A stretch of 64,000 bases of DNA from Phyto melanocephala. Lineage: Eukaryota > Arthropoda > Insecta > Diptera > Rhinophoridae. Shown here in pieces: positions 25,581 through 37,207 of this stretch. Where the stretch lies: contig OW799233.1 in NCBI GenBank assembly GCA_941918925.1, positions 112,093,833 to 112,157,832 on the forward strand, read 5' to 3'. The notes beneath the pieces are model-generated. The model made no database searches. It saw nothing but the letters and a program-made list of their open reading frames with translations, and had not been told where the DNA came from. The position numbers were made by a program, and so were the translations under genes. Within the stretch, counting starts at the first letter, position 1; every line of letters starts with the position of its first letter.

Positions 25581-26454
25581 AAATATATTAGTCATATTCA
25601 TTAGCATTTATTCATTGCAGATGGCAACATCTGTTGAAGGCGCCACTACATTTTGCAAACACTGAGGATGATGTCTTTGCTAAACATCACGTAGAACACT
25701 AGATGACTCTAGTAACATTTTTTTGCACAAACTACAAAGGAATTTTATAGGGGTTTGTGAAAACGAAAATGACCAAAGTTTGTTGACAAAAATTAACTAG
25801 AGTAATGATTTGTGCCCAACTTTACATGTAGTTGTACACACAGTCTTATGAGGTTTAAGATTTAAAAATATTAAAAAAACTGTGCATCAGTAGATTTAAA
25901 ATAAGTATTTGAATATTTAAAATACATATTTTGACTAAATTTTTTTTTATTTATCTATTCTTTTGTAAAGGGTGGTTAAATTTTAAGGGCCACAGGGTGA
26001 TTCAAAATAGACATGCTCAGCATTTTGCTAAAACGGGAAACTTATTAGTAAGATTTTGATTTTTAAAGTTCTATAACATTTTACTTTTAAAAGATTTTCA
26101 AACGAAATAAGTTTTGTATAATTTTAAAATTTGTTAGCCATTAGTACATGAAAATAAATAGTTAATAATGCTTAGAAATAATTGTATTTTTATCTTTAGG
26201 TCTAAATTTTCCTAAATTCCTTTTTTTAATACACCATAACTTCTAGAAAACATAAGATAACAAAAAGAAATTAGCACCATTTAGTAGATAAAACTCTCTT
26301 CTATACCCCTATACCCCACTGTATACCCGGGACGATCCGACCGTGATCACCAGACCAATTTTTGTGACACAAGGTCAAATATTTTTTGCAAAATTTTAGT
26401 AAACGAGCTAAACAAATTTTTTTGTAAAGTGTTTTTTTTAAGTATTTTAGTTTT
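25581..26454. other. Spacer containing a lone mariner-type terminus
   Basis: At 25976-26001 the sequence AAAGGGTGGTTAAATTTTAA then GGGCC matches the mariner-type inverted terminus seen inside the family B copies. No partner end or transposase was found nearby. The rest is featureless, apart from a CCCCTATACCCCACTGTATA patch at about 26306-26325. Confidence 0.45.
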
Positions 26455-27483
26455 TATACCCGCAACCAAAAAAATGGTATATATATATTCTTAATCGGGG
26501 TTTTATTTGATGACGATCTAGCTATGTCCGTCCGTCTGTCCGTCTGTTAAAAGCACGATAGAGGTCCCATCGAAAAAGCTAGTGGGCTCAAATTTTGCCA
26601 GAATATGTCTTATACACAAGGTTTGTTTGGAATAGAAAATTGGCTAAATCGGAATATAAGGAAGAGAGTTATAGCTCGTAATGCATGAGTAGGTCGAAAG
26701 AACCATGTCCTTCCAACATCGAATAAAATGGAGTTGTGTCCACCAGCATCTACGTATGAGTCATGAAACTCCAAATATAAACTACCTGAGCAAAAACAAT
26801 ATATCTACCCAAAAATTGCCTAAATGCATGCATTAGGAAGGGAGTTAGAGATCAAAATGTACGAAAATTTATACCGCGCAGTGATTTTTCAGTATGTTCA
26901 AAATTTTAAACCTAATAAGAGTGGCAAAATTAGATATACGATTCTGAAATTTTGCAGGAATTGCTTTTTGGTCAAAAGCTTTCTTCTGACGGAAAATAAA
27001 TGTGACACGCCAACCTCCCATACAACGTTTGCTCTCAAATTCTTATAATTTCTCTATAAATCGAATAATAAAGGACTTTATTGAAATTTATAAGTTGTAT
27101 TTATTAGCATAAATAACTTCGACACACCTACTATAACGCCCACTTTTCACGTTATCTACTGTTAATGAAATTTAAATTTATAAAACCGACAAAATTAGAG
27201 GTATGATGATAAAATTTGCTACGGAAATCCTTCTAGTCAATGTTATTGTTATGCCAGAAAATTTAGGTGACACGCCCACTCTTACGCCCACATCCTATAC
27301 AATGCCTTATCTCAAATTCATATAATTTCTCAATGAATAAATATTTTGGAAGAATTACGGACTATATTGAAATATCTAAGTTGTATTTATTAGCAGAAAT
27401 TTTATAAACACGCTTACTTTAACGCCCATTTTCACTGAAACACTTAATTTACGAAAACATTTTACCAGCATATCGAAGTTATA

Positions 27484-27806
27484 AAGGGTGGGTTAATTTT
27501 AAGGGCCGATGTTGATTTTGAATAAAACACAAATTATTTAGGAAATTATTATCATTATTTGCCACACTATCGTGAAAAACAGGAATGCTTCTCATTTAAC
27601 GAATTAAGAAGGCATTCATAGATGCTCTAACATTTTATACAGACCTGGGGCCGAATTACGGCCATTGATATCGATCAAAATTTTACTCGAACGATCGAGT
27701 ACGCTGTGCTTTAGGTATAGAGATTCTAATAAGAGTTTTCAAATTACGATCACGTTCGAGTGCCGTAATTCGGCCTCTGTTTTAAATTATAAATTTAACC
27801 ACCCTC
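27484..27806. mobile_element. Mariner-type MITE nested in family B (323 bp)
   Basis: Flanked by TA at 27482-27483 and 27807-27808. Left end AAGGGTGGGTTAATTTTAAG; right end, inverted, GAGGGTGGTTAAATTTAT. The uninserted family B copy at about 12175-12195 keeps a single TA at this point, which shows the insertion directly. The interior includes GCCACACTATCGTGAAAAAC, also present in the larger version at 61660. No transposase frame. Confidence 0.82.
27639..27780. mobile_element. 142-bp inverted-repeat element inside the mariner-type MITE
   Basis: Ends ACAGA...GGCCGAATTACGGC (27639-27662) and GCCGTAATTCGGCC then TCTGT (27762-27780) are inverted copies. GATCG/CGATC motifs lie between them. It is absent from the corresponding part of the insertion in the 59876-62282 copy, so it is a further nested insertion. 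Confidence 0.72.
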
Positions 27807-27948
27807 TACAAAGAAAGTGATGTATATTTTATTATAAAGAGATTATTCCAAGCGATTAACAAAATAATAATTATTGTGCTTTAAATGTACACAAAAATGG
27901 TGGTGGGTATAAAAGATTCGGCACAGCCGAATATAGTGCTCTTACTTG

Positions 27949-29280
27949 TTTTCTTTTGCAGAAGCACTAATGACAAGAAAGAAGTGTAAAAGACTGAATA
28001 ACTTTTCATTTTCTGTCAGACAATAGAAGACTTCAGAAGTCATATTCTAGTTTAACAAATGTTTATTACCAAAACCTGTACATCTAAAGAATAACTTGTT
28101 AGGACACTCGCCTCGATAAATTGCACAGGATAACTAAGAAATTACAACAGCCTGAGAGCACTAATGCTCTGGACTCAGTATATCATAATAACACTCACGA
28201 GAACTCAAAAAAGTTATGCCTAAAGCTTAGGAAGCAAAGGTCTTCTACGTCGCAAGCAGCAACTCCAAACCAAAAAATCAGCTCATTTTTTCTTTGCTTT
28301 AATTTAAAAACTCAAATATTTTTTTGGCAGTAGAGCAGTCAAACTATAAAACAAAGTCGTCAATATTCTGCTGATTTAGCTTTTTGGTTGTCTAAACAGG
28401 TGAACAATAAAGTTTGAAAATGTTATGATTTACGATTGCACGTATAGTACGTCTAATAATCCAGTTACCAAGAGAAACTTCCAACATCCACACTCGGAGA
28501 CAAAGTGGTCCATTGTGTTATTCATTAAATAGTCATGTACATTTAGCTGTGCCTAACGTAATTAGTGATACCAATGATATCTTCCTGTTTTATTCTTCAA
28601 AAGTAGCAAATCTTTAGTTAGATCTTCAAAAATCATGTTATGCTTTTTCATATATTTTAGAAGATGTATAGATACATATAAATTTTTTTGTCAACTACAT
28701 TTCTACCAGGTTATGCCCAATTATGACAGCGAAAATAACGTTACACACAGATAAAAATTTTAAACAAGTTTCTAAATTAAATTTACAAAGTCACATTAAA
28801 AACTTATTTTTTCAACCTTATCCAATATTTTGCGTAAATTTGGAATTAAAAAATATATATACAATAGATATTAAAAGAAAATGAAAAAAAAAGATATTAA
28901 CTTAAGTTTCAAACTCCAATTTATCTGTCGAACCAAGCGTTGGCATGTTTCGGTTTTTTATTGGGAATTCCTTCAGAACAATAAGAACACTATTTAATAC
29001 ATACTTATGTATACAAGTGGTGTTTTATTGGCAGTGAGTTTGTGTAAAATATTGGCATAACTTTGGATAGAAAAAACTTATATATCACAAATTAATTTGT
29101 TTTCGTCTGTGAGAATGTTGTCAACGTGCGGTTTTTATCGCTATTAATTTTTCATTATATTTTCGTAAGCTGACATGTATGTAAGCAAACAAATCAAAAC
29201 AAACCAGTGCTTGTTAAGTAATTTTTTTATCGTGAGCTGCATGATCTTAAGTAGAAAGTTTTTTACGGTTCCATATCAAA
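27949..29280. other. AT-rich stretch without recognisable gene
   Basis: A 70-codon frame at 28121-28333 is Ser/Gln/Lys-rich without a motif. Nothing else supported. Confidence 0.45.
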
Positions 29281-30240
29281 CAACTAAGAGTGCTATATTC
29301 GGCCGTGCCGAAGCTAATAATACCCTTCACCATCATGTACATAGGCATAATCCCACATCGTAGCTTAACCTAAATTTTATGTTGTACGCAATTTTTCTTT
29401 ATTATTTCCGGCGCCATTCTTGATTTTGAATTTCAACGTAGTTATCTGTATTCTACCATTCAAGCCCTTTCATTTGATACCCATATTGATGGTGTAAAAA
29501 AAATTTCTTCGCCATTTTGTTTTAGATGCCATCTTGGATTTTGCATTTTTTAAAAATTTATTTTTTTCTACTACCAATATTAAGGTCGTTCAAGAAGTGA
29601 AATTTTAAAATACAAGATTTGTCCCACATATAAATTTATTGTCCGACATTTTGTAGTGGCGGCCAATAGGAATTTTAATTTTTTATAGTGCCTTATATTG
29701 CGCTAGTCAAGTTCTTTCAGATGATATCAATAATGACTCTCTCGGTTGTCCACAAACTGAAAAATTGGATTTGGTTTGTAAATTTTTGGAATATATATTT
29801 AAAAAAAAAAATGTTTTGTATAACTTACCCGATTTATCAAAAAGTTTTTACGAATATCTTTAGAGGCATATTATACCAAAGGCAAATAGTAGCAAAGGTA
29901 CCTACAAACTAACCTATGGCTGAAACATTTTAGTTTTGGTGGTAAAAATATGGGAAAAAACAGAGGCAGTCGCGTTTATTTGCTCATATCTCAGAAAGTT
30001 ATAACGCGATTGTGCTGAATTTCAACAGCGATTTATTCCTGGATATTTCCAAAAGATTGCTGTCATAAACAGGTCTGAGAAACATGTTTCTACCAACAAA
30101 CGGACAGACGGACAGGGCTTAATCTATTCATAAGCTTTCAGAAAATATATACTTTATGGGGCCGGAAATAAAATTTGTAGAAAGTACAAACGGAATGACA
30201 AAGCTTTATATATCCCTGTGCACCACAGGTGAAGGGTATA
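29281..30240 (-). mobile_element. Family A-related element, minus strand (960 bp)
   Basis: Read on the minus strand, it starts TATACCCTTCACCTGTGGTG, then GCACAGGGATATATAAAGC, CCCATAAAGTATATATTTTC, a short (GTCY)n, and GCTGAGATATGAGC-type sequence (CTGAGATATGAGCAAATAAA). The interior is different from other copies, with CATTTGATACCCATATTGAT-like segments complementary to about 29469-29490. The 3' end has TTCGGCACGGCCGAA and CTCTTAGTTG. It is the only clearly minus-strand member of family A in the window. Its CACCTGTGGTGCAC 5' hairpin variant is shared with the copies at 41871 and 62389, so these three form a subfamily. Confidence 0.78.
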
Positions 30241-30304
30241 AAAACAACAGTTTTATATATAAACTAAAAAATAAAAATAAAAATGCATTCTGAATTTTAA
30301 TTGA

Positions 30305-30940
30305 ATATGAAGTGCAAGAAGCCGAAAATTATAACTTTTTTTAATGAGCGTGGCACTGCCCACTTTTCTAATCACGAAATTGTATAGTCATGAATGCTCA
30401 ATATGGGTGCAAAGTCTCAGAAATGTCGGTCCAGTGCAAGTACCTTAAAATTATAAGTTTTTTGTTATGGGCGTGGCCCTGCCTTCTTTTGTGATCACTA
30501 AATTATATACTCATGACAGCTCACTATGTGTGTGCAAAGTTTCAAAAAAATCGATCAAGTGCAAGTAGCTGAAAATTATAACTTTTTTTGAGGGGCGTGA
30601 CATTGTCCACTTTTCTAATCAAGAAATTGTAAAGTCATGACAGCTCAATATGTGTGCAAAGTTTCAGAAAAATCGGTGCAGTACAAGTACCTCAAAATCA
30701 TAATTTTTTTATGGGCGTGGCCCCTCCCACTTTTTTAATCACGAAATTATTAAGTCATGAGAGCTCAATATGTGTAAAGTTTCAGAAAAATCGGTAAAGT
30801 GGAAGTAGGTAAAAAGGATAACTAATTTTTTATGGGCGTGACACCGCCCACTTTTTACCACCCATAAACTTTACCTGGAATCTGTGCATCAACTTGCTAC
30901 CACACACACACACAGAGTTTCACTTTTGTATATATAGATA
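30305..30940. repeat. About five tandem units of a ~120-bp repeat
   Basis: The block GGGCGTGRC...CCCACTTTTSTAATCACGAAATT recurs with starts near 30350, 30469, 30593, 30712 and 30833, a spacing of about 119-124 bases. Each unit also has AGTCATGACAGCTCAATATG, GCAAAGTTTCAGAAA and TCGGT(C/G)(C/A)AGTGCAAGTA. The array ends in a CACACACACA run and TATATATAGATA. It is probably the body of another non-coding interspersed element. Ends are approximate. Confidence 0.82.
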
Positions 30941-33751
30941 ATGAATAATAGTTACGTTATTTTTACACTCACACAATAAGGTTGGTGTCGTCTACCTTAA
31001 AATTAAATGGTTTTATATCTGTAACTGTTTTTGTTTTTGTTTTTTGAAAGCTGAGAGCAATTTTGCATCAAAAAGCCAGTTTTGAAAGAGGGCTCGGTAT
31101 ATAAATATTACCTTTTCTCAATGGTGTAGTATAAATTTTTTTGCATAAAATATTTTCTTTATTTAAAGCTGAGGTTTTCCGGTTCTTAACTTCTTAACAG
31201 CTAAACAATTATGCACTGACTTTAACAGCCCTCTATTTTAAACTGATTTAATTGCATAATAATTTTCTTATAGAGGGTGTATATTAAGCTTTCTTAATAC
31301 AGCGTTAAAGTTTTATTACCCATTTATTTAAAATTTTATTGTTTTAAATACACTCAAATTAATTATACGTCTTTTTTTCATGATATTCCAATTGTATTTT
31401 TAACATTTCATTAACATAACTTACATTTAAGAACAAACTGACTTTTATTGTCTATATGTGTATGTCTGTACACACATATGTACACATAAATACCAACATT
31501 CACACTCACATTCTTGTATCTCAGTGTAATAAACAAAACAGTAAAGTTATTTATTAAAAGTAAATATTTATTGCAGCCTGAAAATAGATTTCTTTGCTGC
31601 CTACTTACATACATACGAAGAACATGAATAATAATACACAAATCGAAACTTAAAAGAAGTTAATAAAATTTGAAAATGTAAATTACATATATTACAGTTA
31701 CCAAAAAACTACTAAACGAATGTCAAAACTAATAGAACGACAAACAAGTTTTAATTTCAAAATTGCCCATTAAAATGTTAAAGTTAAATTAAGTGAAACA
31801 GCTCACCCCACAAAGTTTCTCACTGTAGAATTTTGTGTGAAACTAAAATAAACCGTAAAACATTTGTGGTTAAAATTCGTTTAAAAATTAAAACCCATAC
31901 ACCCATTTGTTTTAATATACTTTAAGGAAATGCTACTGTCCTTTGGCCTGAAATAGAAAAAACATTTTCAAGCAGACAGACAGAAGGACAGACAGACATT
32001 TGGTTATTGAAACCCTCTTCATTAGGCAATAATAAATGTTGTTAACAACCAACAACAACGACAAAAAGTAAAACTGAAGCATTATAAAAAAATGTTTCAG
32101 CAAAATAAAACAATTGTTTTTAAATGACTACAAGTGTCTGTGATGTCAATTTACTACATGCCACTATGGGTGGAAGAGGATATCTGCTACTGTGTTCGAA
32201 AAAAGGACACAACTCATGCAGGATTTTTATCTACTTACTGTTACTCTTTTATCAATATATTGTTTTTTATAGTGTTTTTGTTGTTTCAGTAATTGCTGTT
32301 ATTGCCTCAGAAGTTATCACATTGACAATTTAACATTCCATTCACATGCAAGCATGTATGATTGTGGTTAGTGCGAAAATAGAAAAAAAACTACCCTTAA
32401 TAATAAAAAAAAACTGTAGAAAAATACACACACCATAGTCAACCTAAAGGCAATTTCAATATTTTGAATAAAAATTTTCAAATCAAATGAAACCAAAACT
32501 AATTCGCATAAACTAAAACAAAAAAAATGTAGATAAAAGATTTTCTATTGATGCATGACGACCATGACAAAATGCTACATACACACACACATACAGACTC
32601 ACTTTTAGCAAAACATTGGCAGCAAAGGGCAATAGTATGATTGAGCAACAAACAAAATCCGTTAATTGTGGACGAAATTTGTCGTGAAAATTAAGGGATA
32701 AAATTCATATTGACAGAAAAGTTTCAATAAATTATTTAACTAATTGTGAGTTTTGTAAAAATTATCAATCTATAGAATATCTGTAATAATTTAGTTTAAT
32801 AATAGTGAAATCAAAAGGATGGGTTCTAATTTTAGCATTTTCATCCCCTAATATTCGGCCTTGTTTAACTTACTTTTAAATGGATCTCTTTAAAAAAAAT
32901 TATTGAATATATTTTTTGTTTTCGAAAAATATAATCAAATTCTCTTTTTAGTGTTAAGGAAATTACCAATCAACTTTCTTGTGTAATCAATAAACTTGTG
33001 TCAGTTCAATAGTATTGTACTAGTCTCACGACTTATGAAAGGAAGCTACATATGTATATTATTTAATATTTTCAAATAGTTTTTATTTCTGTAATAAAAA
33101 ATCAACAAGTTCTCTTAGGTCAGTGTTGGTTGATTGCTTATTGTGGTAGTTTACTGCGCGAAACTGTCAAGAAGAGTTTTTAGACATCGTTTTTACAAGA
33201 CCACATCACTGGCCAGATTCGGTGCCTCTTAGAATAATCTAAGAGGGGTATTAAATCGTGCAGTCTAGCCTTAGATATATCAGAGAGGTTATTCATTATT
33301 TGTTATTTATTATTTGCCTAGGATTCTGTGTTTCTTTGTAGCCAAAAACGGTGAAAAACCGATTACACCTTATCCAAATAAGAATAGCTGCAATAATTAT
33401 CGTTTGTGGAAAAAAACAATTTGTTTTGTATATTTCAATAACATACAGTCTCTTCAAAACCACCAGCTACCTCGAGATGTCCTCTCTAGCTTGGCTCGTA
33501 GGTTGAAATTTGTCGCTAGTACGATAGAGAAGATAACAGATCCAGGCCTACAGCTCATCACAGAATAGTCCATATAGATCTTGGCATCAAATCCCTTTAC
33601 AAGGTTACCCTTTAAACTAGTCACTCTTGGATGGAATTAAAACTTTAATCGCCATATGAAATTTCATAAACTAGGTGAAATAATAAGAAGACGGATTCAA
33701 GATCGAAGGCAGCCTGGGCAGAATTTTCATATGTTCTTGATCTCCAATATA
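30941..33751. other. AT-rich stretch without recognisable gene
   Basis: No supported gene. A (GACA)n-like patch at 31975-32000 could be a (GTCY)n remnant on the minus strand. The plus-strand frame at 33314-33568 (84 codons, ending SLARRLKFVASTIEKITDPG) looks protein-like, but I cannot assign it. Confidence 0.45.
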
Positions 33752-34250
33752 TATTTATTTATTTAAATTTTGACAACCAAGCCTCTACGCCATAATCGGC
33801 TACAAGCTTCTACTAAAAAAAAATCACAATGCTTTTTACTTAAACTATAAAAATATAATGTAATAATTTAAATATAAATACAAAGTAATTAAAAATACAA
33901 TGACAAGAAAATTGCACAGAAAATATAAGCCAAACTAACCAAACTTAAGACCAAGATTGAAATATGTAAATGGATAGAGAATGGTCATTCAATTAAGTAC
34001 TATTTTCAGAAAACTCTTGAAAAAGTGTTTTCCTAAAGGAATCAATATTAACATCAAACGTCCTTAAAGTGTTCGATAACCTATTATAAGTTCGCGCCAC
34101 TCTCACACAAAAAGATCGTTCCAAAATTGAGGTCAATCTTGGTATGATCAACTGTCTTTTTCTATTAGATCTATTCAGTACCTCTAAAGGACGATTTTTC
34201 AAAAAAACCTGTAATCCCAATACATTACGATCCTTAAACCATGCACAACT
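33752..34250 (-). pseudogene. LINE 3' end: reverse transcriptase C-terminus and tail
   Basis: An open minus-strand frame at 34220-33993 reads NRKRQLIIPRLTSILERSFC then VRVARTYNRLSNTLR. This is the typical C-terminal end of Jockey/CR1-type LINE ORF2 proteins (RG-R-L-PR ... ERSF-VR--R-WN-LP). Downstream on the same strand are about 220 bases of putative 3' UTR and an AAATTTAAATAAATAAATAT tail near 33770-33752. The catalytic domain of this copy is missing, as expected for 5'-truncated LINE insertions. The neighbouring relic at 34250-34760 appears to be from another lineage. Confidence 0.72.
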
Positions 34251-34760
34251 GTTCTACAACATATTTACGCCTAATAGTTGTCCACCGTGCTAGAGATTTA
34301 TAGGGTAGGCTTTACTTTGTATTGGATTAAGAGTGTTCACGACAATTACAAGTCCAGGATTATACCCAGATATTACGTCTTGTTCGATTTCATTTTTCTA
34401 TCCTCGTTAGTCCGAAGCTTAAAATTTAGGTCCTCAGTGTAAATAGTTCAGTTTACCTAGGCTTACCTACAGACCACTGTTCGTGTCCAGTTACTAAATA
34501 ATCCCACGGCTTCGGACAGGAGATTTCCAATCATGTCTGGAAATGTTCCTGTTATCATTACCACAACATTGTTTGTATAACCTATACGTTTTATTCTTTC
34601 CCTGTGAAATTCAATTAGAATCGAGTTAACAACAGCGGAAAAAAGAAATAGAGAGATCACACTGTCCTAAAGATATCCTTTCTAAACTGTTCGTGGCATA
34701 GTGATATTACAAGATTCTCAATAATCCCTTTTAAACCCCACATAGATAGTAGCCAATTGC
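34250..34760 (-). pseudogene. R1-like reverse transcriptase relic
   Basis: The minus-strand frame at 34660-34463 reads VVNSILIEFHRERIKRIGYT then NNVVVMITGTFPDMIGNLLS and EAVGLFSNWTR. This is the palm region of R1-clade or related LINEs, where the family has VVN-LL-EL...GI-V-GYADD--V-V-GKFP. The YADD catalytic motif is altered to YTNN, losing both aspartates. Upstream the PQGG region survives only as broken remnants with two stops near 34690-34665. Downstream a second frame retains a KTELFTLR-like piece. Non-functional. Confidence 0.8.
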
Positions 34761-35504
34761 TGATTTACTCTTTAACCTCTAGGGCAGTTACTGCACGTTT
34801 TTTTACAAGGGTCTTCACGTCAAATCAGTGTATTTTAGCTAAGTGGTGTCAACGAAGGAGGTTATTCGATATCAATGTCATGTTCAAAATCCAGTAACGT
34901 AACTAATGTTGTACTAGTTACTTAGCCTTTTTAGTTAAACAAACAAACCGATATATGTATTTATTTTATAGAATTTTTGTTTATAGGTTACAACTATTAT
35001 TTTACAAGATCATTAAGTTCACAAGTACAAAGAAAAGTGTTTTTTATTTTTATAAAAGCACATCCTAGAAATGAATTTCCCAAAGACAAAGAGCTTGATC
35101 AAAGTTCTAATTAATAAATGATAAAATACTCGACCTGTAATAACTTCATGTTTTAAGTGAATTTTATTACGCGCTATATGACATAGATACATAAGTAATG
35201 TAACATCAATTTATATTTGTAAAAATATTTTTATACAATTTTCTCAATTGTTTAGTGTCTTAGTTAATTTTTTTTAAAACAAAATGACGACAAAAACTCT
35301 TCTGTAATTTCTCTTTAATTTTTTTCAAAATCACGACTTTTGTGAGTTTTATTAGCTGAAAACGACAAAAAAAAAAACACAATGCTGCAATGTAAACCAT
35401 AAAAAAATTGCAAGATTTTTCTTATTCCCCCATTTTTTAGTACCAAAAGAAAATCACAGATATGATAGTTAAAAACATAGTCATGGCATCCTACAATCCT
35501 TTCT
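34761..35504. other. AT-rich stretch without recognisable gene
   Basis: Nothing supported between the LINE relics and the piggyBac left flank. Confidence 0.5.
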
Positions 35505-35517
35505 TTAACCCGGCAAT

Positions 35518-35539
35518 TCCCAGTGTCACCTGCAGGTGA
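35518..35539. repeat. Subterminal palindrome, copy 1 (left)
   Basis: CCCAGTGTCACCTGCAGGTG then ACA. GTCACCTGCAGGTGAC is a perfect 16-base palindrome. It is a candidate transposase-binding site by analogy with subterminal repeats of other piggyBacs. Confidence 0.75.
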
Positions 35540-35877
35540 CAAAGATTAACCGAATTTTTAAACATAAATACAGACACCAATGAATAATAAAAATATCAAT
35601 AATATACAGACAATACCCTGTTCTGTATCTGATTTTATTTTGGCATTGCTGCCATTATTTAAAATAGGGGATTTTTGAGCATTTTTAGGCAGTGGTTTTG
35701 ATTTTTACATACTAGTGTGTCTTGTGATAAACAAAAATTTATAAAAATGCCAAAAGGGTAAGAATTCAAAATTTTTTTATTCTTTATTATTTCGAAATAT
35801 TCACTTCAATTATTTAATACAAAAGTTTTTAAAATAAAAATTATTTGGTTCTCATAAAAAATAACAATCTATACCAA

Positions 35878-35900
35878 GTGTCACTTGTAGGTGACACTGG
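35878..35900. repeat. Subterminal palindrome, copy 2 (internal)
   Basis: AGTGTCACTTGTAGGTGACA then CTGGG. It is the same motif extended on its right side into CACTGGG, the complement of the left copy's CCCAGTG. Confidence 0.75.
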
Positions 35901-35996
35901 GTACTATTAGTACTTATTTTATTTACAATATAATTATATTTTGTATGCTTATATGCAACATAGGTTGACATGAGATTAGATTGGCGATATTTTTAA

Positions 35997-37072
35997 TGCC
36001 GGTAAAGTCGTAGATGATATTATTTTATTTCTACCTGATGATGGCGAATTGACTGATGAAGACAGTGGTGATGAAAATGAAGCTGGTATTAGTCATCTTC
36101 CTGGTCGCATGCTTCGTTCTATAGTAGAACTGCAAAATGCGTCTATATGCACAGAAAACAGTGTACATAATGTATATAGAGAAGATGAAATTATCGAAAC
36201 TTTGCCCAAGAAGAAAAGGAAGAATCACAGCACTATCAAAAACTGGGAAAGCACTATCTGCAATACTTGATTTGCTTCTTGTGGCAAAGGAAACTGTGAC
36301 AAAAAAACTTTTACTAACTTACAGAAAGAGATGACTGCCGTGAAATTTTTGAATTACTTTATAGCAAAAATCTTGTTGAGCTCATAGTTGATATGAGTAA
36401 TTTGCATGCTTTACAAAGAAATCTTACACTGAATGTGACTGTTAATGAAATTAGAGTTTACATCGCAATACTGTTGCTTACAGGATATTTGACGCCAAAG
36501 TATATGAGAATGTTTTGAGAAGTAAAGAGCGACACGTACAATGACCTAGTAATGAAATTCAACAATATCACCACTTTGCAGACAGTACGTCCTTGCCGCC
36601 CAACTGCACCTACTCGCCGTAGATATTTAGTGAATTGTGAACTATATCAGGGTGCATCAGGACCAAGTCTAAAGCTGCAGCCGGATTTAGTCCTAGGAGC
36701 TGCTGTCATTTGAGAGCTCCATTCCAGATTGCCCCAAGATATGGGACATTACAATTTGTACTTCGATAATTTTTTTACCGGTTTACTATTACTTAAGTAT
36801 TTACGCGAGCAGAATGTTTGGCAACTGGCACTATAAGGGAAACCTATACTGAGAATTGCAATATGCCAAGCTCAAAAGAAATGGAAAAAGAACCAGGGGT
36901 TAAGCTATGTTATAAATTTTCCAGAGAAATTATTGCAGCTAAGTGGCATGATAATAGTATTGTCAACATTGTATCAAACTGTCATGCATTGGATCCTATC
37001 AATAGAAAAATGTGTGCTAAGTGTAATATCGGTTTGCATATAAAATGTTGGTACAGCTTCCACAATAAATAA
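35997..37072 (+). pseudogene. piggyBac transposase, deleted and frameshifted
   Basis: Order of surviving pieces on the plus strand. N-terminal acidic region VVDDIILFLPDDGELTDEDS and HLPGRMLR (about 36012-36120). Start of the RNase H-like domain: NLVELIVDMSNLHALQRNLT, then RVYIAILLLTGYLTPKYMRM and KSDTYNDLVM (about 36330-36555). After an internal deletion comes LVLGAAVI*ELHSRLPQDMG, followed by HYNLYFDNFFTGLLLLKYL (about 36685-36800); the second catalytic D is in FDNFFT. After a frameshift: ATGTIRETYTENCNMPSS and GVKLCYKFSREIIAAKWHDN, then IVSNCHALDP (36818-36995). A second deletion joins this to the end of the Cys-rich finger, KMCAKCNIGLHIKCW. The regions that should hold the first and third catalytic aspartates are missing. 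Confidence 0.9.
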
Positions 37073-37187
37073 ATTTTAATCTTTTTTTTTAAATAAATAT
37101 ATAACATTAAAAAAATTCATGTTTTATATCTATGAAAAAAATTAAAAACAGAACGGGTATTTTAAACGATTAACTTTACACAATGCC

Positions 37188-37207
37188 CAGTGTCACCTGT
37201 AGGTGAC
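37188..37207. repeat. Subterminal palindrome, copy 3 (right)
   Basis: CCAGTGTCACCTGTAGGTGA, about 130 bases inside the right end. It lies in the same direction as copy 1. Confidence 0.75.

Larger units (their letters stand above)
26455..27948 (+). mobile_element. Family B element, full span with nested insertion (1,494 bp)
   Basis: The 5' hairpin (TATACCCGCAACC...GGTATA) and (GTCY)n at about 26527-26548 are present, but the TCATTCCGTTTG segment is deleted. The body has the GACACGCC(C/T)AC blocks. The 3' end is GGTGGTGGGTATAAAAG, TTCGGCACAGCCGAA and CTCTTACTTG. A mariner-type element occupies 27484-27806. Confidence 0.85.

Noticed and set aside
33314..33568. Plus-strand frame ending SLARRLKFVASTIEKITDPG as a conserved exon.
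   Set aside because: It looks protein-like, but I could not match it to a family and there are no supporting splice sites or neighbours.
35997..36270. The open acidic frame at 36049-36270 as an independent gene.
   Set aside because: It matches the N-terminal region of the piggyBac transposase and lies inside the TTAA-flanked element.
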